Of a stretch of 64,000 bases of DNA, positions 18,611-30,084 are shown in pieces. The notes below the pieces were generated by a model. That model worked only from the letters and a program-made list of their open reading frames with translations, searched no databases and was not told where the DNA came from. The translations under genes and the position numbers were made by a program. The stretch's first letter is position 1. Each line of letters begins with the position of its first letter. The DNA lies in assembly GCF_040219335.1 (NCBI RefSeq), contig NZ_JAVJSQ010000040.1, positions 62,001 to 126,000 on the forward strand, written 5' to 3'. The stretch comes from Gimesia sp. (GTDB taxonomy: Bacteria > Planctomycetota > Planctomycetia > Planctomycetales > Planctomycetaceae).

Positions 18611-19345
18611 TTATGATGTTGTAGTGTGAGTCGAAGTTGTATCTGAATCTGTATTTTCAGTGTCCTGTTGCTCCGTGGGCCCCTGACCGTTCTGCGTAGC
18701 GGAGGCGATGTAGACCATTGCCAGTACCGCAAAAATATAAGCCTGGATCATCCCGGTTAAGAGTCCAAAGGCCTGCATCAGGATCGGCACGAACAGGGGG
18801 ACGAAACCGAGTAGAATGGCCCCGATGACCGAGCCACTCATGATGTTGCCATACAGGCGAACTGCGAGGGCCAGTGTTCGCGAAAATTCGCCAATGATAT
18901 TAAACGGGAGCATGAATACCGAAGGCTTTATATATTGTTTCAGATAACCAGGCAGCCCCTGGTGTGCGATGCCATAAATGGGGACTGCGACGAAGACACA
19001 GGTCGCCAGAGCAGCGGTAGTGGAAATCGAACTGGTTGGCGCATCGTATCCGGGAACGATCGAGAGGATGTTCGAGACGACGATAAACAGAAACAGGGTT
19101 CCCACAAACGGCATGTAAGGACCGGGTTCCTGCTGGCTGACTTCTCTGATCTGGTTCCGCAGCCCCATCACGAGGACCTCCAGCAGATTCTGTCCACGTG
19201 AAATCCTGGGGCCGCTGGTCAGTCGGCGGGTGATGAACCAGGAACCGATGACGAGGATCGCCATCACGAGCCAGGTAAACAGAATGGTGCGATTGAGGAT
19301 GATCCATTCCCACTGCCAGAGTGGGACGTCGGGGGAAATATTCAT
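18611..19345 (-). CDS. atpB: N-ATPase a subunit
   Basis: A 244-residue membrane stator subunit with about five to six hydrophobic helices. The essential arginine is Arg163 in ALAVRLYGN, preceded by GEFSRTLAL. The C-terminal tail (about 25 residues) is rich in Gln, Thr and Ser and probably disordered. It begins directly after atpR ends (no gap) and is followed by atpE after 16 bases. It forms the ion half-channels against the c ring. Confidence 0.93.
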   Translation of the reverse strand: MNISPDVPLWQWEWIILNRTILFTWLVMAILVIGSWFITRRLTSGPRISRGQNLLEVLVMGLRNQIREVSQQEPGPYMPFVGTLFLFIVVSNILSIVPGYDAPTSSISTTAALATCVFVAVPIYGIAHQGLPGYLKQYIKPSVFMLPFNIIGEFSRTLALAVRLYGNIMSGSVIGAILLGFVPLFVPILMQAFGLLTGMIQAYIFAVLAMVYIASATQNGQGPTEQQDTENTDSDTTSTHTTTS

Positions 19346-19663
19346 TCAGGCAGACTTTCCAGTGGCGGGCACAGTTGACGAACGCGTATAGCGGGTAATC
19401 ATCATCCGCGCGATGATGAATCCTGCCAGGCATACTGCGGTGCGTTGCCAGCGAAATGATTCCGACAACCAGATCCCCACGCACCAGAAACCCGTGAGAA
19501 TGATCAGGGTTCTACCCAGGGCACTACCCAGAAACAGCAGCCAGGGGGCTGAGACTTTGGGAAGTTGTTTCACGGTCAGCCAGAGTCCACCAAAAAAGAT
19601 GGCACCCAACAGGAGCCCGGCGAGCAGGCTCACGAGGAGTTGCATACTCAAGGGAAGATTCAT
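19346..19663 (-). CDS. atpR: N-ATPase accessory membrane protein AtpR
   Basis: A 105-residue protein with three hydrophobic segments (about 8-30, 42-62, 70-88) and conserved basic residues within or beside them (GRTLIILTG, FRWQRTAV, ARMMITRYTR). AtpR is specific to N-ATPase operons, where it has been proposed to contact the c-ring carboxylate through membrane arginines during assembly. The gene overlaps atpQ by 4 bases and abuts atpB. Identification rests on position, size and topology. Confidence 0.85.
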   Translation of the reverse strand: MNLPLSMQLLVSLLAGLLLGAIFFGGLWLTVKQLPKVSAPWLLFLGSALGRTLIILTGFWCVGIWLSESFRWQRTAVCLAGFIIARMMITRYTRSSTVPATGKSA

Positions 19664-20008
19664 CGGTCCACGTTTCCTTCTTTATGTAACCACTTCCAGG
19701 CATTGAAACAGCCCAGGGTAATTCCACCAATCAACAGCATCAGACTCCAGGAATAGCGGGAGGGCCAGCGGGAGTCGATCCACATTCCCCCCAATGCACC
19801 GATCACAGCCGGAATCGCGACCGACCAGCCGATCAGACCGAACATGCCCAGACCGAACCAGATGGTATGATGTTTTTCTTCACGGGCTTTCAGTTTCCGC
19901 GCCTCCTGTGAAGCAATCCGTTTTTCGATCTGACTGCGATTGTGCAGGTGCAGCGGATGCCCCTGCTTCCCGGGCATCTCAGAGCCGTTTTCCTGTTCCG
20001 GGGGCAGT

Positions 20009-20016
<8 letters not shown>
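19660..20016 (-). CDS. atpQ: N-ATPase accessory membrane protein AtpQ (AtpI-like)
   Basis: A 118-residue protein with a hydrophilic, charged N-terminus (about 50 residues) followed by two membrane helices (FGLGMFGLIGWSVAIPAVIG and SWSLMLLIGGITLG). It resembles the AtpI helper of F-ATPases, with the GMWIDSRWPS loop. I chose the ATG within the end of atpC (8-base overlap). A longer frame that runs back through atpC has no membrane or family features. AtpQ probably helps c-ring assembly or Mg2+ handling; this is inferred from AtpI. Confidence 0.85.
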
Positions 20017-22258
<2,242 letters not shown>

Positions 22259-24706
22259 ATGGCGGCACAGGAACCATTGGTATTGTGGTTTGAGCAGATC
22301 GGAATTGATGATGTCTCTTCCGTGGGAGGCAAGAATGCCTCGCTGGGGGAAATGTACTGTAATCTGAGTGCCCGGGGAATCGCGGTTCCCAATGGCTTCG
22401 CGACCACTGCTGCCGCTTATCGCCTGTTTATGTCGGAGACGGGTCTGGATCAGAAAATCAGAGAGATACTCGATGATCTGGATACCGCGAATATTTCCAA
22501 TCTGCAGTCTCACGGCAGGGAAGTCCGTCAGGCGATCCTGGCTACTGAGATACCCGAGGAACTGCGTAAGGTAATATTTCAAGCCTATCGCAAGCTGAGC
22601 GCGGACATTGAAGGCGGCCTGGATGTCGCTGTGCGCAGTAGTGCGACTGCAGAGGACCTGCCCGATGCGAGCTTTGCGGGACAGCAGGAATCATATTTAA
22701 ACGTGCACGGGGAGAGCAGTCTACTGGATACCTGCCGCCGCTGCTTTGCCTCGTTGTTTACTGACCGGGCCATTTCTTATCGGACGGAAAAAGGCTTTGA
22801 TCACTTCGATATTGCCCTTTCGATCGGCATTCAGCGGATGGTTCGTTCTGATGAATCTGCTTCGGGAGTGATGTTCTCCATTGATACAGAAACCGGTTTT
22901 CGGCAGGCAGTTCTGATTAACGCTGCTTATGGCTTAGGAGAAAATGTCGTCCAGGGTAGTGTCAATCCAGACGAGTTTTATGTGTTTAAACCGACTCTGA
23001 AAGAGGGATTCAAGCCGATTCTTAAGAAAACACTGGGATCGAAAGAGTTCAAGCTGATCTACGATACCGGCGGGGAGAAAATGACTCGCAATGTCCCCGT
23101 GGATCCGGTCGATCGGAAACGGTTCGCCATCGACGACGAAGATATTCTCAATCTGGCACGCTGGGCCTGTCTCATCGAGGAACATTATTCAGAAGTCCGC
23201 GGGCATTTCTGTCCCATGGACATCGAATGGGCCAAAGATGGTCTGACCGATGAACTGTTTATTGTCCAGGCACGACCGGAAACCATTCATGGAGGCAAGG
23301 AACTCAAAGTCCTCAAAACATTTCATCTGAAAGAGCATGGCCACGTGCTGGCGACCGGGCATAGCGTGGGAGAGCGGATCGGACACGGGGTTGCCCGGGT
23401 CGTGGAAAGTGCTGAAAACCTGGATCAGGTTGAGGAAGGGGATGTGCTGGTGACCGACCGGACCGATCCGGACTGGGAACCAATCATGAAGAAGGCGTCC
23501 GCCATCGTGACCAATCGCGGAGGCCGGACCTGCCATGCTGCGATTATCAGTCGCGAACTGGGCGTTCCCGCGATCGTCGGGGCCGAAAATGCGACGACAG
23601 CGATTCCCTCCGGATCAATGGTCACCGTATCCTGTGCCGAGGGAGATACAGGGCAGGTCTATGATGGTCAACTGGATTACGAAGTTCAGGAAGTCGATCT
23701 GTCCGAACTCAAGCATCCGAAAACCAAAGTCATGATGATTGTGGGAAATCCCAATGAAGCATTCCGCCTGTCGATGCTGCCCAGCGAGGGGGTGGGGCTG
23801 GCACGGATGGAGTTCATCATCAACTCCTTCATTCGAATTCACCCCATGGCTTTGCTGGAGTACGACAAACTGGATGATCCGATACTCAAATCAGAGATCG
23901 ATCGTCTGACGGCGTCTTATAGCGATAAGCCCGCTTTCTTCGTAGATACTCTGGCCCAGGGAGTCGGAATGATTGCAGGGGCCTTTTATCCTCGTGATGT
24001 CATCGTGCGAATGAGTGACTTCAAAACAAACGAATATGCAAATTTGATCGGGGGCGAGAAATATGAGCCGGAAGAAGAGAACCCGATGATCGGCTTCCGC
24101 GGTGCTTCCCGCTACTACCACCCGCGTTACCGCGACGCTTTCGGCCTCGAATGCCAGGCGATGCGTAAGGTTCGCGAAGAGATGGGGCTCAAGAATATGA
24201 AGCTGATGATTCCCTTCTGCCGGACTGTGGAAGAGGGCCGCAAGGTACTGGAAGTTATGGCGGACCATGGACTTAAGCGGGGCGAAGACGGGCTGGAAAT
24301 TTACATCATGTGTGAAATTCCCAGTAACGTCATTCAGGCAGAAGCGTTTGCGGAAATCTTCGACGGGTTTTCGATCGGCTCCAACGATTTGACACAATTA
24401 ACCCTCGGCGTCGATCGTGACTCAGAAGTAGTGGCACATATCTTTGATGAACGGGACCCGGCAGTCATGGATTCGCTGGCGACCGCGATTCAACGGGTAA
24501 AAGCGTCCGGAAGAAAAATTGGTATCTGTGGTCAGGCCCCCAGTGATTATCCGGAGATCGCCGCGTTCCTGGTAAAGCAGGGGATTGACAGTATTTCACT
24601 GAATCCCGATGCCGTGATGAAAACGGTCTCCCGCATTGTGGAAGTCGAAGCAGAACTGGATTCACAGGGTTCTGCTTCCCAGACCAGGAGCGATGTTACT
24701 GTGTGA
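22259..24706 (+). CDS. ppsA: Phosphoenolpyruvate synthase
   Basis: An 815-residue cytosolic enzyme that converts pyruvate and ATP to PEP, AMP and phosphate. The N-terminal ATP-grasp domain opens with SVGGKNASLGEMY and contains VAVRSSATAEDLPDASFAGQ. The swivelling phosphohistidine is His426 (GGRTCHAAIISRELG), followed by the PEP-binding TIM barrel with GFRGASRYYHPRY and IGSNDLTQLTLGVDRDS. The catalytic Cys757 lies in GICGQAPSDYP. An AAGGAG ribosome-binding site precedes the ATG. Downstream, the hemerythrin gene follows after 29 bases, so they may be one unit. PEP synthase can act in gluconeogenesis or, in reverse, with fermentation. Confidence 0.96.
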   Translation: MAAQEPLVLWFEQIGIDDVSSVGGKNASLGEMYCNLSARGIAVPNGFATTAAAYRLFMSETGLDQKIREILDDLDTANISNLQSHGREVRQAILATEIPEELRKVIFQAYRKLSADIEGGLDVAVRSSATAEDLPDASFAGQQESYLNVHGESSLLDTCRRCFASLFTDRAISYRTEKGFDHFDIALSIGIQRMVRSDESASGVMFSIDTETGFRQAVLINAAYGLGENVVQGSVNPDEFYVFKPTLKEGFKPILKKTLGSKEFKLIYDTGGEKMTRNVPVDPVDRKRFAIDDEDILNLARWACLIEEHYSEVRGHFCPMDIEWAKDGLTDELFIVQARPETIHGGKELKVLKTFHLKEHGHVLATGHSVGERIGHGVARVVESAENLDQVEEGDVLVTDRTDPDWEPIMKKASAIVTNRGGRTCHAAIISRELGVPAIVGAENATTAIPSGSMVTVSCAEGDTGQVYDGQLDYEVQEVDLSELKHPKTKVMMIVGNPNEAFRLSMLPSEGVGLARMEFIINSFIRIHPMALLEYDKLDDPILKSEIDRLTASYSDKPAFFVDTLAQGVGMIAGAFYPRDVIVRMSDFKTNEYANLIGGEKYEPEEENPMIGFRGASRYYHPRYRDAFGLECQAMRKVREEMGLKNMKLMIPFCRTVEEGRKVLEVMADHGLKRGEDGLEIYIMCEIPSNVIQAEAFAEIFDGFSIGSNDLTQLTLGVDRDSEVVAHIFDERDPAVMDSLATAIQRVKASGRKIGICGQAPSDYPEIAAFLVKQGIDSISLNPDAVMKTVSRIVEVEAELDSQGSASQTRSDVTV

Positions 24707-24735
24707 AAGTGATTTCATAGAGAAAGGATCAGGCA

Positions 24736-25221
24736 ATGAATAAACGCAAAATGATGTCTGAAGAAGGAAACACCAAAAAGAAAGATCCCCATGAACACCT
24801 GCAATATCTGCTCGACGAGCATGAACAGCTTCTGGCTCACATGAAGGATCTGAATCGCTGGTGGACGGAACTGGATGAGCATGGCTTACCCAAATTTGGT
24901 GAAATGGGAACGCGTGTTGCCGGTTTTCGTGATTTACTGGCGAAGCATTTTGAGGACGAAGAGCAGGAAGGCTACTTCAAACCTTTGATGGATGAAGAGC
25001 CTGGTTTCTGCATCATGGTTCCCGACTTTCAGAAGAAGCATGCAGTGACCCTGTCACGCTTTGACGATTTTATTGATCGGCTCAAGCAGTCTCAGCCTCC
25101 CTTTAAAAACTGGAGCGAGGCCATGCGGGAGTTTGATAGTCTGATGTCAGACATTCGCGAACATGAGAACCGGGAAATCAGGCTCGTTCAGGAAGCCTTC
25201 GAAAAATCAGCCGGTGATTAA
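24736..25221 (+). CDS. Hemerythrin-like (HHE) protein
   Basis: A 161-residue predicted four-helix bundle with histidines and acids in the spacing of HHE cation-binding proteins: His29 (LDEHEQL), His71 with Glu75 (AKHFEDEEQ), His102 (KKHAVTL) and His143 with Glu147 (REHENREIRL). Such proteins hold a di-iron centre that binds O2 or NO, or protects iron-sulfur enzymes. A charged 15-residue N-terminal extension precedes the bundle. Its neighbours (PEP synthase, alcohol dehydrogenase, hydrogenase) suggest a role under low oxygen. The ATG is preceded by AAAGGA. Whether it binds iron is not proven by sequence. Confidence 0.8.
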   Translation: MNKRKMMSEEGNTKKKDPHEHLQYLLDEHEQLLAHMKDLNRWWTELDEHGLPKFGEMGTRVAGFRDLLAKHFEDEEQEGYFKPLMDEEPGFCIMVPDFQKKHAVTLSRFDDFIDRLKQSQPPFKNWSEAMREFDSLMSDIREHENREIRLVQEAFEKSAGD

Positions 25222-25283
25222 AGGCTGTGAGTGGCAGCACTCAAAAATGTTGCTGACAGGGACAACAGGAGTTCGTCAGACGC

Positions 25284-26288
25284 ATGAAAGCCATGGTCTT
25301 AAAACAGCGTGCGATGATCAGTTCCGAACCACTGGTCTGCCAGGATGTTCCCGATCCTGAACCGGGGCCACATGAGATCCTGATCAAGGTGCACTGCTGT
25401 GCGATCTGTCGCACCGATCTGCACGTGATTGAAGGGGATCTACCCGCAGCGAAATCCCCGGTGATTCCCGGACATCAGGTGGTCGGGAGTGTTATTCAGA
25501 CTGGGGCCGATTGTCAGCGTTTCCAGATCGGAGACCGTGTTGGAATCGCCTGGCTCCGCAAGACCTGTGGCCAGTGTCAGTTCTGTCAGTCCGGCAGAGA
25601 GAATCTCTGTGAGCAGTCGCTGTTTACCGGTTATCACGCGGACGGCGGCTTCGCTGAACTGGCTATCGTGCATGAGGAGTATGCGTACGCGATTCCTGAT
25701 GTTTTCAGTCATACAGAGGCGACACCGTTACTGTGTGCCGGCATCATTGGTTATCGCGCTCTGTCACGCAGCGAACTGCAGCCCGGCCAGCGATTGGGGA
25801 TTTATGGATTTGGTTCGAGTGCCCATGTGGTGATTCAAATTGCGCAACATCGGGGCTGTGAAGTCTATGTGGTCACCCGGGGAGAGAAGCATCGACAACT
25901 CGCTCGGTCCATGGGGGCGACCTGGGTCGGGGAATATGCTGAGCAGATGCCGAAAAAAGTACATTCGGCAATTGTCTTTGCTCCCGCGGGAGAGCTGGTT
26001 CCTCCCGCTCTGAAGTACCTGGAAAAAGGGGGGACACTCGCACTGGCAGGAATCTACATGACGGACATTCCCCAACTGAATTATGAGGAGAGTCTCTTTT
26101 ACGAACGCAACCTGCGTTCGGTCACCGCGAATACACGTCAGGACGGTCAGCATCTCCTGCAGGAAGCCGCACAGATTCCCATCCATCCACACCTCACCAC
26201 ATTTACGCTGGAAGAAGCGAACAAGGCGCTTAACCTGCTCAAAAACGATGAGATCAACGGTACCGGCGTACTGGTTATGGATGACTGA
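25284..26288 (+). CDS. Zinc-dependent alcohol dehydrogenase
   Basis: A 334-residue medium-chain dehydrogenase/reductase. The catalytic zinc ligands are Cys42 (CAICRTDLH) and His64 (IPGHQVVG). The structural zinc site is Cys95, 98, 101 and 109 (CGQCQFCQSGRENLC). The Rossmann loop reads GIYGFGSSAHVVIQ. The acidic residue of the usual GHE motif is Gln65 here. It belongs to the AdhA/AdhP-like NAD(P) group that oxidises or reduces short alcohols and aldehydes. It follows the hemerythrin gene by 62 bases and has an ACAGGAG ribosome-binding site further upstream than usual. Fermentative ethanol formation fits the context but is inferred. Confidence 0.88.
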   Translation: MKAMVLKQRAMISSEPLVCQDVPDPEPGPHEILIKVHCCAICRTDLHVIEGDLPAAKSPVIPGHQVVGSVIQTGADCQRFQIGDRVGIAWLRKTCGQCQFCQSGRENLCEQSLFTGYHADGGFAELAIVHEEYAYAIPDVFSHTEATPLLCAGIIGYRALSRSELQPGQRLGIYGFGSSAHVVIQIAQHRGCEVYVVTRGEKHRQLARSMGATWVGEYAEQMPKKVHSAIVFAPAGELVPPALKYLEKGGTLALAGIYMTDIPQLNYEESLFYERNLRSVTANTRQDGQHLLQEAAQIPIHPHLTTFTLEEANKALNLLKNDEINGTGVLVMDD

Positions 26289-26418
26289 CCTCTGAATTAC
26301 TTTTGTGAGCGAATCTCTCTAGACCGACTCTGCGGATGCGTGCAGTGGAAGGTTCTGGTTATACTGGAAGTTCGACGAGATACTTTGCTTTAGTACCAGA
26401 TTAATTTAGAGGCTTCCG

Positions 26419-27897
26419 ATGCGCTTTGTTTTTACCTGTGTGATGATTTGCACTTTTGCGTTCTTACAATTTAGTCAGGCTGATTCCATTCGGGCTGAAG
26501 AGAAAAAGCCGCCCAATGTATTATTCATCGCCATTGATGATCTCCGTACGGAACTGGGCTGTTATGGTCATCCGCACGTGCAGAGTCCCGCGCTGGATCG
26601 GCTGGCAGCGCAGGGGGTCCTGTTCACAAATCACTTCGTACAGGTTCCCACCTGTGGCGCCTCTCGTTATGCCCTGTTGACCGGACGCAGTCCGAGAAAT
26701 TCGGGAGTGACCCGCAGCAACCAGGCCTTCTATCGCGGTAAATCTGCACTTTCCGCAGAGAAGACGGCCGGGGCGCAAACCATGCCGGAACTGTTTCGCA
26801 GAAGCGGCTATCAGACGACCTGCATTGGTAAAATCTCACATACGGCCGATGGTCGCGTATTTGAATACAATGGCAGTGGTGATGGTCGAGACGAAGTTCC
26901 GCACGCATGGGATGAACTGGCGACGCCCTTCGGTTCCTGGAAGCGGGGTTGGGGAATCTTTTTTGCCTATGCAAATGGACGGAGCAGGGAAGACGGCAGC
27001 GGAATTCGGGATCTGATGCAGTTCACCGTCGAAAAGGATGAGGATCTGCCCGATGGATTGCTGGCACAGGAAGCAATCACAAAACTCAAAGCATTCAAGA
27101 CCGGAACACAACCGTTCTTCCTGGGACTGGGGTTCTTCAAGCCGCATTTACCCTTTGTCGCGCCACGACAGGACTGGGAGGCGATTTCCCAGATCGAGAT
27201 TCCTGATGCACCTCACCCTGAGAAAACGGAATCGAGCTACTGGCATAAAAGCGGGGAGTTCTACAGCTATAATATGGAGTTTCCCAAAACCCGACCGCTG
27301 GCCCGGGAAAACCGTTTACAGACCAGACGTGGCTATCTGGCCTGTGTGCGCTATATCGATCGCCAGGTGGGAAAGGTTCTCACTGCACTTGAGGAACTGG
27401 GCCTGAGTGAAAATACAATTGTTGTCGTCTGGGGAGACCATGGCTGGTTTCTGGGGGATTCTGCACTCTGGGCCAAGCATGCTCCACTGGAGCGGGCCTT
27501 GAACAGCACTCTGATTATCCGGGCACCGGGGGTATCACAACCGGGACTGAAAACAGCCGCTCTGGTCGAGACCATTGATTTGTATCCCACCCTGGTGGAT
27601 CTTTGTCAGCCGACGTTCCGGAAAACCGAATTTCCACTGGATGGCGTCAGCCTCAAGCCGATTCTCACGGGGCAGAAAAGTAAGGTTCGCGATTATGCAT
27701 TCAGCTACTGGAATTCTGAAGTCAGCGTGCGAGATCAGTCCTATCGACTGACGGCCACTTTTAAAAAAGGTCGGCCATCCAGTGTCGAGCTATATGATGT
27801 TTCCGAGTCTCCAGATCCTGTACAAAATCTGGCGAAAGAAAAAACGGAACTCGTGAATCAACTGCTGCAGGCGATACCGGACGCTCAGAGTAAATGA
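26419..27897 (+). CDS. Secreted sulfatase, iduronate-2-sulfatase-like
   Basis: A 492-residue type I sulfatase with a signal peptide (about residues 1-26, hydrophobic FTCVMICTFAFLQFSQA). Metal-site residues appear in NVLFIAIDDLR. Cys79 of the motif CGASR (residues 79-83, then YALLTGRSPRNS) is the residue converted to formylglycine. VVVWGDHGWFLGDSALWAKH provides the second metal-site Asp and His. The CGASR form, rather than CxPSR, is common in planctomycete iduronate-type sulfatases. Likely substrates are sulfated polysaccharides outside the cytoplasm. A GAGG site precedes the ATG. Its 3' end overlaps the convergent isomerase gene by 13 bases. Confidence 0.92.
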   Translation: MRFVFTCVMICTFAFLQFSQADSIRAEEKKPPNVLFIAIDDLRTELGCYGHPHVQSPALDRLAAQGVLFTNHFVQVPTCGASRYALLTGRSPRNSGVTRSNQAFYRGKSALSAEKTAGAQTMPELFRRSGYQTTCIGKISHTADGRVFEYNGSGDGRDEVPHAWDELATPFGSWKRGWGIFFAYANGRSREDGSGIRDLMQFTVEKDEDLPDGLLAQEAITKLKAFKTGTQPFFLGLGFFKPHLPFVAPRQDWEAISQIEIPDAPHPEKTESSYWHKSGEFYSYNMEFPKTRPLARENRLQTRRGYLACVRYIDRQVGKVLTALEELGLSENTIVVVWGDHGWFLGDSALWAKHAPLERALNSTLIIRAPGVSQPGLKTAALVETIDLYPTLVDLCQPTFRKTEFPLDGVSLKPILTGQKSKVRDYAFSYWNSEVSVRDQSYRLTATFKKGRPSSVELYDVSESPDPVQNLAKEKTELVNQLLQAIPDAQSK

Positions 27898-28772
27898 GTT
27901 TTCATCCAGGTCAAATACTCGGCAGCATAGGCATTCAGATTTTCCAGGCTGCCTCCGCCCCGGATGGGAGAGCACATTTCATAGGTGGCGATTCCATTGA
28001 AGCCCCCCTCTTTCAGACCATGGAAGAAGGCGGAGTAGTCGATGAAACCGGTACCAAATTTGACGGCCCGGACCAGATCGGGTTCCTCTTTCTGGTAATT
28101 GATCAGCTCGGGTTGATAAGAATATCGCGGTAGCCTGATGTAATCTGCGTTTGTGGTAATCGCGGTGTGGGGTGCCATTTTCCGGGCTGCTTCATACAGG
28201 TTCTCCCCCCGCAGGGCAGGAGACCAGGCATCAAATCCGAGCTTGCAGTTTGGTCGGTCAATGTCGTGCAGCAGTTCAAGCAGGGCATCAGAATGGACAC
28301 CTACATCGTGATGATTCTGGACTGCCAGCGTGACGTCATACTCGGCTGCCCGATCACAACATTCCTGCAGAGCCGAGACCACCTGTCCCCACAACGCGTG
28401 GGGACTCATCCGGGGTGTATCGTAGGCGGTAAAGATCCGCACGGTGCCTGCTCCCAGTTCCCGGGCGATCTGGGAGAGTTGCTGAACGTATTGGATCTGC
28501 AGTTCCAGAAGAGGAACCTCTGTGGCTGAAGAGCCTGCGAAATCTGTGTAGCCACCGATGATCGCACACTGAATCTGATGTTCTGCAAGCGCACCTTTGA
28601 TGGACTCCAACTGCTCAGGCGTGGCATCCAGCGGTGACAGATGAGGCCGTTTTCCCATGAGCATGACAGAGTCGTAGCCGGTTTGCGCAGCCTGAGCGAT
28701 AAATTCCGTCAGGCTGAGTTGTTGCTGACCCCAGAAACCGGCATAACTCACCGAAAACAGGCAGAACTTCAT
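27885..28772 (-). CDS. Sugar phosphate isomerase/epimerase-family TIM barrel protein
   Basis: A 295-residue cytosolic protein of the xylose-isomerase-like TIM-barrel superfamily (AP endonuclease 2 family). Visible blocks are CLFSVSYAGFWGQQQLSL at the N-terminus, VRIFTAYDTPR, LAVQNHHDVGVHSDALL (with predicted metal-ligand His) and KLGFDAWSPALRGEN near the middle, then GFNGIATYEMCSPIRGGG (with metal-ligand Glu). The exact sugar cannot be told. Planctomycetes have many paralogues. The start ATG is 38 bases from the aroF stop upstream on the same strand, so the two are likely cotranscribed. Confidence 0.85.
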   Translation of the reverse strand: MKFCLFSVSYAGFWGQQQLSLTEFIAQAAQTGYDSVMLMGKRPHLSPLDATPEQLESIKGALAEHQIQCAIIGGYTDFAGSSATEVPLLELQIQYVQQLSQIARELGAGTVRIFTAYDTPRMSPHALWGQVVSALQECCDRAAEYDVTLAVQNHHDVGVHSDALLELLHDIDRPNCKLGFDAWSPALRGENLYEAARKMAPHTAITTNADYIRLPRYSYQPELINYQKEEPDLVRAVKFGTGFIDYSAFFHGLKEGGFNGIATYEMCSPIRGGGSLENLNAYAAEYLTWMKTHLL

Positions 28773-28810
28773 GTTGTGATTCCCATTCTGAAATGATCCA
28801 GAGTTCCCGA

Positions 28811-29827
28811 TTATCCCAGCTCTTTTCCAAGTGCAGCTGCGACTTTACGACAGGTTTCCATCGTCTCGGCGAATGCCTGCGGTGTCAAGGACTGGGCACC
28901 ATCGCTCATGGCCCGTGATGGATCGGGGTGAACTTCCAGAATCAGTCCATCGCAACCCGCGGCGATAGCAGCGGCACACATGGGAGGCACCAGGCTGGCA
29001 ACGCCGGTTCCATGACTCGGGTCAATCACGACAGGCAAGTGAGTTCGTTCATGCAGGTAGGGTACTGTTGCCAAAGGGAGCGTGAAGCGGGTGTGGGTTT
29101 CGAAAGTACGAATACCGCGTTCACAGAGAATGACCTGCTGATTTCCCTGATCGAGGATGTATTCTGCAGCCAGCAGGAACTCTTCGATGGAAGCGGCTGG
29201 ACCCCGTTTTAACAGCACGGGGAGGCGTGTCTCACCCACGGCCTGCAGCAGGTGGTAATTCTGCATGTTCCGGGCACCGATTTGAAGTACGTCAGCATAT
29301 TGACAGAGCAGGTCGACATGATGTGGAGTCATGACTTCCGTGACGACTGCCAGTCCGGTTTCTTCGCGAGCCAGGGCCAGTAGCTTCAGGCCATCTTCTT
29401 TCATTCCCTGGAAAGAGTAAGGGCTGGTACGTGGTTTGAATGCGCCCCCGCGAAGACCCGTCGCGCCAGCTGCCTTAACCTGGTGAGCGACCTGCAGGAT
29501 CTGTTCTTCGCTTTCTACCGAGCAGGGGCCGGCAATCACACCTACGTGTGAACCGCCGATAGTCAGATCCCGGGTTTTGACGACGGTCGGCTCTGGTTTC
29601 GTCTCTTTACTGGCAACCTTGTAGGCAGCTACGATCGGGACGACTTTCTCGACCTCTGCACAGGATTCCAGTTCTTCCTGATGGCTGTCACGTTTGATGC
29701 CCGCAGCCGCGATGACGGTGCGTTCTTCACCAACGATCACGTGTGCCTTCAGGCCCATTTCCTCGACCCGTTTGACCATGGCCTGAACCATTTCTTCCGT
29801 GGCGCCTGGTTTCATTACAACAATCAT
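28811..29827 (-). CDS. aroF: 3-deoxy-7-phosphoheptulonate (DAHP) synthase
   Basis: A 338-residue first enzyme of the shikimate pathway, condensing PEP with erythrose 4-phosphate. Residues 1-70 form the ferredoxin/ACT-like regulatory domain of Thermotoga-type DAHP synthases (MIVVMKPGATEEMVQAMVKR, then HVIVGEERTVIAAAG), which mediates feedback by Tyr or Phe in relatives. The barrel follows, with IAGPCSVESEEQI, RGGAFKPRTSPYSFQG, IGARNMQN, VLLKRG and the metal-site DPSHGTG. The leader carries a terminator-like hairpin 36-68 bases upstream (see separate entries). The sugar isomerase gene is downstream. Confidence 0.95.
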   Translation of the reverse strand: MIVVMKPGATEEMVQAMVKRVEEMGLKAHVIVGEERTVIAAAGIKRDSHQEELESCAEVEKVVPIVAAYKVASKETKPEPTVVKTRDLTIGGSHVGVIAGPCSVESEEQILQVAHQVKAAGATGLRGGAFKPRTSPYSFQGMKEDGLKLLALAREETGLAVVTEVMTPHHVDLLCQYADVLQIGARNMQNYHLLQAVGETRLPVLLKRGPAASIEEFLLAAEYILDQGNQQVILCERGIRTFETHTRFTLPLATVPYLHERTHLPVVIDPSHGTGVASLVPPMCAAAIAAGCDGLILEVHPDPSRAMSDGAQSLTPQAFAETMETCRKVAAALGKELG

Positions 29828-29862
29828 GGCTTTGACTCATTTCTAATTCAGTTTCAGGGAAT

Positions 29863-29896
29863 AAAAAAAGCCCTGTAACCAGGCAGGTTACAGGGC
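29863..29896 (-). terminator. Rho-independent terminator or attenuator in the aroF leader
   Basis: Arms CCCTGTAACC (29871-29880) and GGTTACAGGG (29886-29895) with a closing G-C pair give an 11-bp stem and a 5-base loop. On the minus strand a run of seven U follows (29863-29869). It ends only 35 bases before the aroF ATG and nearly 280 bases after the stop of the previous minus-strand gene. That position favours an attenuator of aroF over a simple terminator of the upstream gene. An upstream element that can pair with its 5' arm lies at 29952-29962. Confidence 0.7.
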
Positions 29897-30084
29897 CAAT
29901 CGAATTTCGGGGGCTGTTCAAGTACTATGAACGGTGTATGCTTCGATCGGTCAGGTAACCTGTTCCGGTAAACCAATAGCTAAAAAAGTGCCAGGCTGAA
30001 TAAAATGACAGCCGCACAAAATTAAAGCTAAAAGTACCAAACCGATGTGTCACAGAGAAACTCCAAATCGGAGAATTTTCGGAT

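Noticed and set aside
29727-29921. A 64-codon minus-strand frame covering the aroF leader and start
   Set aside because: It spans the terminator hairpin and overlaps aroF in another frame; composition is poor.
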